Source of the DNA: Paramixta manurensis
GTDB taxonomy: Bacteria; Pseudomonadota; Gammaproteobacteria; Enterobacterales; Enterobacteriaceae
NCBI RefSeq assembly: GCF_013285385.1
Contig: NZ_CP054212.1
Span: forward strand, 1,426,001 to 1,490,000
Direction of reading: 5' to 3'
Length of the DNA stretch: 64,000 bases
Positions 1-7,121 of this stretch are shown one piece after another (position 1 is the stretch's first letter; the number at the start of each line of letters is the position of its first letter). Made by a program: the position numbers and the translations under genes. Below the pieces are notes generated by a model. It was not told where the DNA came from and did no database searches. It saw only the letters and a program-made list of their open reading frames with translations.

Positions 1-352
1 AGCTTCGGTATTCATTAAATACACTGCCGATCTCGATCCCGACAGTATTGAACCGCGTATCCGTCGGCTGGTGGCGGCCAGTATTCCGGGGCTGGCGGGG
101 AAAAGCGACAACGATTTGTCGATTGTTTTTGTGCCAGCGGAAGTGTATCGCGACCATATTGAGAAAGTCTCGCTCGGGCCTTTCCAGTTGACGATGTCGC
201 AATATGCCACCGTCAAAGTGGTGTTCTTTATCGTACTGATTCTGCTGCTGTTAGGCGGAGCAGGTATGGCACTGGTACCACGCATGAAAAAAATGCTGAA
301 CAGAAAAAAATCAACCTCACTGGCGGTTGTTGAATCCGGCGGTCAGGATTAG
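1..352 (+). CDS. hrcJ: HrcJ/SctJ, T3SS inner-membrane ring lipoprotein (3' part only)
   Basis: The reading frame is open from the left edge (codons start at base 2), so only the C-terminal ~116 residues are present. HrcJ/SctJ forms the periplasmic-side inner-membrane ring of the type III injectisome. The visible part has the end of the ring-building domain, with a DxDPxSIEPRIRRLVAAS-like stretch and a SIVFVPAE-type strand. A single hydrophobic membrane segment follows (about KVVFFIVLILLLLGGAGMAL), then a short basic cytoplasmic tail, as in the family. hrpD starts 15 bp downstream on the same strand. The missing 5' part, and the expected hrpA and hrpB, would lie left of the window. Confidence 0.88.
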   Translation, partial: ASVFIKYTADLDPDSIEPRIRRLVAASIPGLAGKSDNDLSIVFVPAEVYRDHIEKVSLGPFQLTMSQYATVKVVFFIVLILLLLGGAGMALVPRMKKMLNRKKSTSLAVVESGGQD

Positions 353-366
353 CCGCTGGAGGAAGC

Positions 367-954
367 ATGTCGCGACAGGTTGAACGTCAATGGCTCGATT
401 GGTGGACGCGCGGGTTTTGGCAACATGCGGATGCCAGTTGGTGCCATTTACCTTTTTTTCAGCTTGACCCTCTGCACCAGCAGCGGCTGGCATACGCGCA
501 TCACAACGCATTCGCGCAACATCTTAATCTGCCTGATACGTTGCCGGGGCCGCCGGATGAACGCCTGCTCGCCTTGTCGGAAGCGCCTGAACCACAGCGT
601 CGGTTAATGTTACGGTTGGTGGGGGAGATTTGCCAACATGATAGCGGGGCGGAAGCATTGGATGCTGCGCAGCGTACCTGGTGCCACCGTATCACTCGTG
701 CCTTGCGTCCCGGAATTTGGCTACCGCCGGAACTGCACTTTTCCCCCGATCCGCAACCGGCGGCGCTGGCATTACTGGCACCGCTTTTCTCACCGGAAAA
801 TTGGCTGCGACTGCGTTTAGGTTTTGACTACCAGCTTGTGAAGCAGCTTCCCGAACTGCCGGATGCATTACCGCTTAATAAACTTCAGGCGTTATGGGAA
901 GCGGTTATTTGGCGTAGCCAGCAACAGGACGGGCAGCCGCATGTGGATAACTAA
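367..954 (+). CDS. hrpD: HrpD, T3SS accessory protein (SctK-like position)
   Basis: A 195-aa soluble protein rich in Trp, Leu, His and Pro with no signal peptide or membrane segment. Position (directly after hrcJ, before hrpE), length and the N-terminal RQWLDWWxxGFW pattern fit HrpD of group I Hrp systems. HrpD is thought to occupy the place of the SctK sorting-platform adaptor between the inner ring and the cytosolic C-ring. Its start follows a GGAGGAAGC ribosome site 15 bp after hrcJ. Its end overlaps the start of hrpE by 14 bp, suggesting translational coupling. The role is inferred from family and context; no catalytic motif is visible. Confidence 0.8.
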   Translation: MSRQVERQWLDWWTRGFWQHADASWCHLPFFQLDPLHQQRLAYAHHNAFAQHLNLPDTLPGPPDERLLALSEAPEPQRRLMLRLVGEICQHDSGAEALDAAQRTWCHRITRALRPGIWLPPELHFSPDPQPAALALLAPLFSPENWLRLRLGFDYQLVKQLPELPDALPLNKLQALWEAVIWRSQQQDGQPHVDN

Positions 955-1564
955 GCAGATTACTTTAACCACCCTGCCGCCGTTAGAAGAAGGGGTGGTA
1001 TTGTCGCGTGAAACGCTACATGAATATCAGCAAGCCTACGATGTCTTGACCGCTGCGCAACAGCGTCACGCGCAAATTGTCGCCGACGCTGAGCGTCAGG
1101 CGCAGCAAATTATCGAGGCGGCGCATGATGAGGCGGCACGCCAAATTGCGGCCGCGCTTGCGCAGAGTGAAGCCCAGTTTTTACAACGCGTCGAAACGCT
1201 GTTTGAAGATTGGCAAAGCGCGCGTAAGCAGCAAGATGAGAGCCTTATTTCTCAGGCGCAATACTTAGTCAGCGCGGCGTTGACGCATCTGTTTGATAGC
1301 AGCAGCGATACGCAAAAAGTTACCGCCTTGTTGCGCCAGTTGCTACAGGCGCGGGCGCGTGGACAAAGTGCTACGCTCTGGTGTCACCCCTCGCAATATG
1401 CGGCGATCGAGGCCTGGCTGCAGGCGCATACCCACCTTGACTGGGCGGTTCAACTGGATGATGCGCTCGAAATACACAGCGTAATGCTACAAACCGCGAA
1501 TGGTGAGCTCAGCGTCAACTGGGCGCAACTACAGCAGCGGTTGCTCAGCACCGTACAGGCATAA
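941..1564 (+). CDS. hrpE: HrpE/SctL, stator protein of the T3SS ATPase
   Basis: A 207-aa protein starting at the ATG at 941 (MWITKQITL...). A longer in-frame start at 863 would run deep into hrpD and is unlikely. Residues ~40-110 are Ala/Gln/Glu-rich and heptad-like (coiled coil), followed by a compact C-terminal domain, as in the FliH/SctL family. SctL binds the ATPase HrcN and links it to the cytosolic ring of the export machine. It is the last gene of the hrcJ-hrpD-hrpE block: an HrpL-type promoter follows 15 bp after its stop and begins the next unit. Confidence 0.85.
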   Translation: MWITKQITLTTLPPLEEGVVLSRETLHEYQQAYDVLTAAQQRHAQIVADAERQAQQIIEAAHDEAARQIAAALAQSEAQFLQRVETLFEDWQSARKQQDESLISQAQYLVSAALTHLFDSSSDTQKVTALLRQLLQARARGQSATLWCHPSQYAAIEAWLQAHTHLDWAVQLDDALEIHSVMLQTANGELSVNWAQLQQRLLSTVQA

Positions 1565-1578
1565 TTTTACCGTCGACG

Positions 1579-1606
1579 GGAACCTTTCCGCCTGCCGCGC
1601 CACTTA
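1579..1606 (+). promoter_or_regulatory. hrp box (HrpL-dependent promoter) of hrpF
   Basis: GGAACC (1579-1584), 15 bases, then CCACTTA (1600-1606). This matches the GGAACC-N15/16-CCACNNA consensus of HrpL ECF-sigma promoters exactly. It lies 31 bp before the hrpF start, so hrpF begins its own transcription unit, as in P. syringae. Confidence 0.85.
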
Positions 1607-1636
1607 TTGGGCGATCTCAACCCAAAGGAGAAGCGC

Positions 1637-1870
1637 ATGAGCAATTCCTATGATATTCAGCGACGTCTTGATGCACAGTTGGCGCGTGTTCATCACTCGG
1701 TAGCCGAGTTGGCTAACGGCACGCTTTCACAAGAAGAGGGGCCAGGGATGGGGGATTTGATGGCGTTCAAGCAGGCGCTAATGCAGGAGTCCGCCTCGAA
1801 CTACACCGCGAGTCAACTCAGTTCACTGAAACATAACCTCAGTAAATCGATTATCGATTCTATTAACTAA
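1637..1870 (+). CDS. hrpF: HrpF, small T3SS needle/pilus-family protein
   Basis: A 77-aa protein starting at the ATG at 1637 after a strong AAAGGAGAAG ribosome site; an upstream in-frame ATG at 1607 lacks one and is ignored. It is acidic and helical without Cys. The N-terminus SNSYDIQRRLDAQL and the C-terminal KHNLSKSIIDSIN fit Hrp-system HrpF, a small component related by size to needle/inner-rod proteins. It has its own hrp box just upstream and a strong terminator just downstream, so it can be expressed as a single-gene message, which suits an abundant structural subunit. In related clusters hrpG follows, but here there is none. Confidence 0.82.
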   Translation: MSNSYDIQRRLDAQLARVHHSVAELANGTLSQEEGPGMGDLMAFKQALMQESASNYTASQLSSLKHNLSKSIIDSIN

Positions 1871-1876
1871 AGCGCC

Positions 1877-1904
1877 AAACGGCTTAGCCATTAAGCCGTT
1901 TTTT
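1877..1904 (+). terminator. Rho-independent terminator after hrpF
   Basis: Inverted repeat AACGGCTTA (1878-1886), 5-nt loop, TAAGCCGTT (1892-1900), followed by a T-run. It sits 7 bp after the hrpF stop and 87 bp before hrcC, so hrcC needs read-through or a separate promoter. Confidence 0.8.
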
Positions 1905-1991
1905 CACTCGCACGCTATCACACGCAATTTGGGATCTGTCAGGCATGTTGAGAATTATAAGCTTAGGGTTGGCTAGAGGGAGAGTGACGCG

Positions 1992-4034
1992 TTGAACCAG
2001 CACGTTCGTTTGTTACGTACCGCCATGTTTTTACTGGCCGGGGCCGTCGGCGTATACGCGAATAGCGTTCGGGCGCAAGCGCCCGCCGATTGGCAAAATG
2101 GCGCTTACGCCTATTCCGCACAAAACACCTCACTACGTACTGTATTGCAGGATTTCGCCAGCAGCCATGGCGTTAACTTGCGTCTCGGCGATATTCCCGA
2201 CAGTGAAGTTAATGGTCGTCTGCGCTCAGACAGTGCGGTCACGTTTCTTGACCGTTTAGCGCTGGAATATCGTTTCCAGTGGTTTGTCTATAACGACACG
2301 TTGTATATCAGCCCGCAATCGGCACAGGTTTCGAAACGTATCCGGGTTTCGGCTGATGCCGCGCCGGATTTGAAACAGGCGCTGGAAGGCGTTGGATTAC
2401 TCGAACCCAAATTTGGCTGGGGCGAATTGCCGGATGATGGCGTGGTGCTGGTGACCGGGCCGCCGGAGTATGTCTCGCTGGTCAACGATTTTAGTGAACA
2501 GGATAAGGATAAAAAAGAGAATAAAGAGATGATGGTGTTCCCACTACGTTATGCGTCGGTGGCCGATCGCCAAATCAAATATCGGGATAAAACGCTGTTA
2601 GTACCGGGCGTCGCGACGATTCTGAATGAGCTGCTCGGCAAAAAAAATAACCGTACCGCCGAAGGGATCCAGGTCAATAAAGATGGCAATCATGGGGCGG
2701 CAAGCCGGGCGTTTGAAGATCAATCCGATACGATTTTATCGCAACTGGTGCAAAGCCAAGATACGCGTATTCGCAATGATGACTTTTCCGACGATCCGGG
2801 GCTGAACCCGCTGGTGTCGGCGGATGTGCGTAATAATGCCTTGCTGGTACGTGACGATCCCAAGCGGCGCGAGCAGTATCGTGCCTTGATCTCACAAATC
2901 GATATACCGCAAAAACTGGTCGAGATTGATGCGATGATCGTCGATGTTGATCGCAGCGCGCTCTCAACGCTCTCCGCCAATTTGCTTGGTACTTTTGGCA
3001 ACGTTACCGCTGGCTCATCCATGTTACAGGGCAGTAGTACGCTGTTCGTTACCGATTACAGCCGTTTCTTCGCGCAGGTGCAGGCGCTGGAAGGGAAGGG
3101 GAACGCTTCGATTGTCGCTAACCCTTCGGTGCTGACGCTGGAGAACCAACCGGCAGTGATCGATTTCAGCGATACTGCGTTTATTACAGCGACCGGCGAA
3201 CGTGTGGTGGATATTGAGCCGGTTACCGCCGGAACCAGCCTGCAGGTGGTGCCGCGTGCGATTGGTAACGGCAGCAAAGGGACGGTGCAACTGATGGTGG
3301 ATGTTGAGGACGGCAAGGTTGATAAAGGTGACGACGGTGAAGCGACCGGCGCGCAGCGCGCCACGGTCAGCACCCAGGCATTGGTTCAGCAAAGTGGCTC
3401 ACTGGTGATGGGCGGCTTCCATTCACGCGAAACCGGTGATGTGAAGCGCGGTATCCCACTTCTGAGCAGCATTCCGTTTATCGGTTCGTTCTTTTCCTAT
3501 ACCCGGCATGAAACCTCGCAGCGTGAGCGGCTGTTTATTATTACGCCGCATTTAGTGGGCGATCAGGTTGATCCGACTCGCTATATCGGTGATGAGTATC
3601 GTAACCAGCTCAATGATGCAATGGATGAAGTGCAGCGCCGCCAAAAATACTCCTCAATGAAAGGGGATGTGGAAAACGCGATGCGTGACCTGGCGGAAGA
3701 TAAGATCCCGACCGGGTTCCGTGCTGGCGGGGAAGGCGTAAGCCTATCGCTGTTGTGCGATAGCCTGAACGGGATTCAATACGATACGTCGCGCAGCCAG
3801 TGGTATAGCAACCGCGCGGTACAGATAACCGTAGGTGTGATGAAGAATGTGTCCACCAAGCCGCTGCGTTTTGATGAGTCTAGCTGCCGGGATGATGATG
3901 TGCTGGCGGTGTCAGTATGGCCACAGGCGATGCTGCAACCGGGGCAATCGGCGGAAATCTATGTTGCTTACCAGACGCGGGGTGAGGCGCGACGTTCTCG
4001 TACTTCACTGCTGTCGCCCAGCGCCAGTCGCTAA
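1992..4034 (+). CDS. hrcC: HrcC/SctC, outer-membrane secretin of the T3SS
   Basis: A 680-aa protein, the length expected for Erwinia-type HrcC. The best start is TTG at 1992, preceded by GAGGGAGAG; the next in-frame ATG would cut into the signal peptide. Residues ~1-29 form a signal peptide (FLLAGAVGVYA... ending near RAQ-A). Periplasmic N-domains follow to about residue 320, with a low-complexity charged stretch near 165-250. The secretin domain contains NPSVLTLENQPAVIDF and, near residues 474-500, the signature GGFHSRETGDVKRGIPLLS...IPFIGSFF. A C-terminal tail (~560-680) would contact the pilotin. It oligomerises into the outer-membrane pore. No HrpL box is visible directly before it. Confidence 0.93.
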   Translation: MNQHVRLLRTAMFLLAGAVGVYANSVRAQAPADWQNGAYAYSAQNTSLRTVLQDFASSHGVNLRLGDIPDSEVNGRLRSDSAVTFLDRLALEYRFQWFVYNDTLYISPQSAQVSKRIRVSADAAPDLKQALEGVGLLEPKFGWGELPDDGVVLVTGPPEYVSLVNDFSEQDKDKKENKEMMVFPLRYASVADRQIKYRDKTLLVPGVATILNELLGKKNNRTAEGIQVNKDGNHGAASRAFEDQSDTILSQLVQSQDTRIRNDDFSDDPGLNPLVSADVRNNALLVRDDPKRREQYRALISQIDIPQKLVEIDAMIVDVDRSALSTLSANLLGTFGNVTAGSSMLQGSSTLFVTDYSRFFAQVQALEGKGNASIVANPSVLTLENQPAVIDFSDTAFITATGERVVDIEPVTAGTSLQVVPRAIGNGSKGTVQLMVDVEDGKVDKGDDGEATGAQRATVSTQALVQQSGSLVMGGFHSRETGDVKRGIPLLSSIPFIGSFFSYTRHETSQRERLFIITPHLVGDQVDPTRYIGDEYRNQLNDAMDEVQRRQKYSSMKGDVENAMRDLAEDKIPTGFRAGGEGVSLSLLCDSLNGIQYDTSRSQWYSNRAVQITVGVMKNVSTKPLRFDESSCRDDDVLAVSVWPQAMLQPGQSAEIYVAYQTRGEARRSRTSLLSPSASR

Positions 4035-4045
4035 GGAGGGATGTC

Positions 4046-4228
4046 ATGAAATTGCGTTTATTAATGCTGGCGTTATTAAGCGGCGTACTTAGCGCCTGTG
4101 CGTCGCACGATAATGGTTGTGATAATGCTCAGTGTCGTCCTCTCTCTGATAGCCATCATCTGACTATTTGGTGGCCGTCGGATATGCGCAACGGTACGCA
4201 GGATTACTCGCAGATGCCGGTTCGTTAA
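4046..4228 (+). CDS. hrpT: HrpT, small lipoprotein (probable HrcC pilotin)
   Basis: A 60-aa protein starting 11 bp after hrcC with a good AAGGAGGG ribosome site. The N-terminal hydrophobic segment ends in the lipobox LSAC (cleavage before Cys18), and the mature part is only ~43 residues. This fits HrpT, the small outer-membrane lipoprotein following hrcC that assists secretin assembly. A terminator follows at once. The hrpV gene normally placed next is absent: the 200 bp to hrpN hold only the terminator and a promoter. Confidence 0.82.
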   Translation: MKLRLLMLALLSGVLSACASHDNGCDNAQCRPLSDSHHLTIWWPSDMRNGTQDYSQMPVR

Positions 4229-4235
4229 GCCTTAG

Positions 4236-4262
4236 CGGGGCGCGTGATGCGCCCCGTTATCT
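4236..4262 (+). terminator. Terminator after hrpT
   Basis: CGGGGCGC (4236-4243), 5-nt loop, GCGCCCCG (4249-4256), then a T-rich tail. It ends the hrcC-hrpT unit and separates it from hrpN. Confidence 0.7.
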
Positions 4263-4318
4263 TTTCTTCTTCCTCTCTGATTCTGGTCACATTTTTTTCT
4301 CTTCTGCGCTTTTTTTCG

Positions 4319-4346
4319 GGAACCAGACGCCGGGTTTGGTCACTTA
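4319..4346 (+). promoter_or_regulatory. hrp box of hrpN
   Basis: GGAACC (4319-4324), 15 bases, TCACTTA (4340-4346). It differs from the HrpL consensus CCACNNA at one position (C to T). It lies 85 bp before the hrpN ATG. A separate HrpL promoter for the harpin gene is typical of Erwinia clusters. Confidence 0.75.
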
Positions 4347-4430
4347 ATTTCTGTCATATGCACAGTATTCGAAAGCCTTGCGGTACGCAGGGTTAATTAA
4401 CAAACATCCTGATAACACGAGGTCTTACCT

Positions 4431-5306
4431 ATGAGTAATTCAATTGGCGGCGTATTGGGTATGGTTACCCACCTTCCACAAACGGCATTGAGTCTGACTC
4501 CGCAAGGCGCAGCGGCGAATCTGTTGAAGAATATTGGCGATCAGATGATTCATGATATCGCCTCTAAATTAACCAATTCGCTATTTTCCGGTGGCATGAA
4601 CCAGCAAGGCGGCGGTAACGGTGGCGCCAGCATGGGTGCGCTGGGTAATGGCGGCAATAATATGCTGGAGAACCTGATGAAACAGGTTCTTCAGCAAATG
4701 GGGATTACCCCGCAAAACAGCCCGTTTAATTCCGGCTCTGGTCAGAACAATATGAATGCGTTCAATCAGGGGCTGGGTAACGGTTTAAGTGGAACCGGCG
4801 GACCGACGATGAATACACCGCTGTCACCGCAAAACGCCAATGATTTTACTCAGTTGGGTAACTCTATTGGCGGCCAAATGGGCAGCAAGGCTGGGCTTGA
4901 GGCGTTGAACGATGTGGGTACCGGTGCGAACAAAGGTATTGAGGCGCTGTTATCGGGTGGGCACGGCGGTAAAGTGGATGGCGGTTCCAAGGAGACGCGT
5001 GCGGAAATCGGTAAGTTTATGGATCAACATCCGGAAGTTTTTGGTAAGCCGCAGATGCCGCAAGGCGCTCACATGAAGGGTGATGAATCCAGCAGTTGGG
5101 AAGATGCGCTTAAAAATGGTAAGCCGTTAAGCGACGATTCATTGAAACAGTTCCAGACTGCGAAAAACGATCTGAAAACGTCTATGATTGGCGGTAGCAT
5201 TCCGACGCCTCCTGGCGCGGCGCCCGGTGGTTCGGCGCTGCTTAATGCCGATGCGCAATTGGCGAATAGTAATATTAAGCAGGATGCGATAAAGGCGATG
5301 TCTTGA
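4431..5306 (+). CDS. hrpN: HrpN harpin, secreted T3SS elicitor/translocator
   Basis: A 291-aa protein with classic harpin features: no Cys, Gly/Asn/Ser/Gln-rich low-complexity stretches (residues ~52-130), and no signal peptide. The C-terminal region GKFMDQHPEVFGKPQ...WEDALKNGKPLSDDSL is strongly reminiscent of HrpN of Erwinia/Pantoea. Harpins are exported by the T3SS, elicit plant defences and help effector translocation. The start ATG has an ACGAGG site upstream. It has its own hrp box and terminator, so it is a single-gene unit. Beyond it, where related pathogens often carry hrpW or dspE genes, this genome has a tandem repeat block. Confidence 0.9.
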   Translation: MSNSIGGVLGMVTHLPQTALSLTPQGAAANLLKNIGDQMIHDIASKLTNSLFSGGMNQQGGGNGGASMGALGNGGNNMLENLMKQVLQQMGITPQNSPFNSGSGQNNMNAFNQGLGNGLSGTGGPTMNTPLSPQNANDFTQLGNSIGGQMGSKAGLEALNDVGTGANKGIEALLSGGHGGKVDGGSKETRAEIGKFMDQHPEVFGKPQMPQGAHMKGDESSSWEDALKNGKPLSDDSLKQFQTAKNDLKTSMIGGSIPTPPGAAPGGSALLNADAQLANSNIKQDAIKAMS

Positions 5307-5330
5307 GGATAAGCCAGCGCGTTATGAGGA

Positions 5331-5355
5331 GCCGGGATTGTTTCCCGGCTTTTTT
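5331..5355 (+). terminator. Terminator after hrpN
   Basis: GCCGGGA (5331-5337), TTGTT loop, TCCCGGC (5343-5349), then a run of T. Typical Rho-independent terminator 25 bp after the hrpN stop. Confidence 0.8.
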
Positions 5356-5374
5356 CTATCGCCTTGTGCGTTTG

Positions 5375-5460
5375 GTTGACGCCGCCAGGTCAACGGCATT
5401 TCTCTCGCCCTGAGCGCCTGGTTGGCGCCGCCAGGTCAACAGCGTTTCTCTCGCCTGAAG
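5375..5460. repeat. Short imperfect direct duplication leading into the repeat block
   Basis: A stretch containing GCCGCCAGGTCAAC, then TTTCTCTCGCC, occurs twice 46 bp apart (anchors at 5381 and 5427). The second copy runs directly into unit 1 of the large tandem repeat, so the left edge of the block looks like a degenerate or slipped junction. Confidence 0.6.
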
Positions 5461-5990
5461 GGCGAGCGAGTTAAGGGCCATAAGCGTGGCCCTTAACAAT
5501 CCGCGCTACCGGCAGGCGCGCCGCCCGCTGCGCGGGTGCCTTCACCTTCACCGTTTTCCGACGGACCGGGCGCGACGCGTTCCCGACGCGGCGCTTGCTC
5601 TCGGCGACGTCGTGTCGCCTCGTCCTGGAAACCGGCGCGGGCTCAGCGGCGCTAATGCCTCGGGAAGGTCAACACCCCATACATTTGCATCAGAGTGAAA
5701 GTGAGCACCCTGTGTCCGCCATCCGCAGCGCCGAAGGTTGAGTGAAGGCCAGGATGGGGCGGCAGGGAAGCCGCCACAAGGCCGGGCGGGACAGGACGTC
5801 ACGTCCCGGGCGGTCCGGCAGGCCGGAGTGAAACCTGAGGGGACCGTGCAACGCGCGGCGTGAGGACCAGCGGCACGCGGGATTGTTAAGGGGAAAGGTG
5901 AGTTTCCCCTTAACCCGTCCGACGCGGAGCGGTGGCCGGAATGCCGTTGACCTTAACGGAAATTAATTTCCAAAGCCTGTTGAAACCAAC
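5441..5990. repeat. Tandem structured element, unit 1 (550 bp)
   Basis: First of three consecutive near-identical units of a GC-rich, apparently non-coding element. Hairpins that can be read directly: CTCGCC/GGCGAG near the start; an 11-bp perfect stem GTTAAGGGCCA/TGGCCCTTAAC (5470-5497, 6-nt loop); a 12-bp perfect stem GTTAAGGGGAAA/TTTCCCCTTAAC (5885-5914, 6-nt loop); and a 14-bp palindrome GGAAATTAATTTCC (5958-5971). Several GC stems lie between, for example GGCGG/CCGCC and GGGAC/GTCCC. The variable patch lies at about 5673-5698. No transposase or RT gene is present. I do not recognise the family. Confidence 0.85.
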
Positions 5991-6544
5991 AGCGTTTCTC
6001 TCGCCTGAAGGGCGAGCGAGTTAAGGGCCATAAGCGTGGCCCTTAACAATCCGCGCTACCGGCAGGCGCGCCGCCCGCTGCGCGGGAGCCTTCGCCTTCA
6101 CCGTTTTCCGACGGACCGGGCGCGACGCGTTCCCGACGCGGCGCTTGCTCTCGGCGACGTCGTGTCGCCTCGTCCTGGAAACCGGTTCCGTCTCAGCGGT
6201 GCTAATGCCTCGGGAAGGTCAACATCAACACCCACACCGTTGCACCTGATTAAGGTAAGCACCCTGTGTCCGCCATCCGCAGCGCCGAAGGTTGAGTGAA
6301 GGCCAGGATGGGGCGGCAGGGAAGCCGCCACAAGGCCGGGCGGGACAGGACGTCACGTCCCGGGCGGTCCGGCAGGCCGGAGTGAAACCTGAGGGGACCG
6401 CGCAACGCGCGGCGTGAGGACCAGCGGCACGCGGGATTGTTAAGGGGAAAGGTGTATTTCCCCTTAACCCGTCCGGCGCGGCGCGGTGGCCGGAATGCCG
6501 TTGACCTTAACGGAAATTAATTTCCAAAGCCTGTTGAAACCAAC
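5991..6544. repeat. Tandem structured element, unit 2 (554 bp)
   Basis: Second copy, starting exactly 550 bp after unit 1 at the shared string AGCGTTTCTCTCGCC. Stem-loops are conserved at 6020-6047 and 6439-6468 (loop GGTGTA instead of GGTGAG), and the 14-bp palindrome is at 6512-6525. It differs from unit 1 mainly in a 25-30 nt patch at about 6223-6252 and a few scattered bases (for example ACCGGTTCCGTC versus ACCGGCGCGGGC). The length difference comes from the variable patch. Confidence 0.85.
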
Positions 6545-7093
6545 AGCGTTTCTCTCGCCTGAAGGGCGAGCGAGTTAAGGGCCATAAGCGTGGCCCTTAA
6601 CAATCCGCGCTGCCGGCAGGCGCGCCGCCCGCTATGCGGGTCCCTTCGCCTTCACCGTTTTCCGACGGACCGGGCGCGACGCGTTCCCGACGCGGCGCTT
6701 GCTCTCGGCGACGTCGTGTCGCCTCGTCCTGGAAACCGGCTCCGTCTCAGCGGCGCTAATGCCTCGGGAAGGTCAACATCCAAACATTTGCACCAGCGTT
6801 ACGGTGAGCACCTTGTGTCCGCCATCCGCAGCGCCGAAGGTTGAGTGAAGGCCAGGATGGGGCGGCAGGGAAGCCGCCACAAGGCCGGGCGGGACAGGAC
6901 GTCACGTCCCGGGCGGTCCGGCAGGCCGGAGTGAAACCTGAGGGAACCGCGCAACGCGCGGCGTGAGGACCAGCGGCACGCGGGATTGTTAAGGGGAAAG
7001 GTGAGTTTCCCCTTAACCCGTCCGACGCGGAGCGGTGGCCGGAATGCCGTTGACCTTAACGGAAATTAATTTCCAAAGCCTGTTGAAACCAAC
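6545..7093. repeat. Tandem structured element, unit 3 (549 bp)
   Basis: Third copy. Stem-loops are at 6574-6601 and 6988-7017, and the palindrome at 7061-7074. The variable patch is at about 6778-6802. After it, the first bases of a fourth unit (CAACAGCGTTTC, 7090-7101) appear and then stop, about 20 bp before the hrcU stop codon. The block therefore ends flush against the hrcU operon, whose transcripts would run into its minus strand. Confidence 0.85.
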
Positions 7094-7121
7094 AGCGTTT
7101 CACGCACCCGCTACCTGCCGC

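Noticed and set aside
863..940. N-terminal extension of hrpE within hrpD
   Set aside because: Would be translated from hrpD coding sequence out of frame; ATG at 941 fits coupling and length.
5486..6844. Three parallel ORFs of 70-87 aa (MALNNPR.RQARRPL...) in the tandem units
   Set aside because: They begin at a GTG or similar inside a perfect hairpin without a ribosome site, are Arg/Pro-rich as GC-rich noncoding DNA translates, and their tails diverge exactly at the variable patch. Best explained as by-products of the repeat.
5437..7101. CRISPR array
   Set aside because: Repeats are ~550 bp with a 25-30 nt variable part inside, not short direct repeats with spacers; no cas genes nearby.
5437..7101. 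Insertion sequence or retron
   Set aside because: No transposase or reverse transcriptase, and no clear target duplication; a non-autonomous element remains possible.
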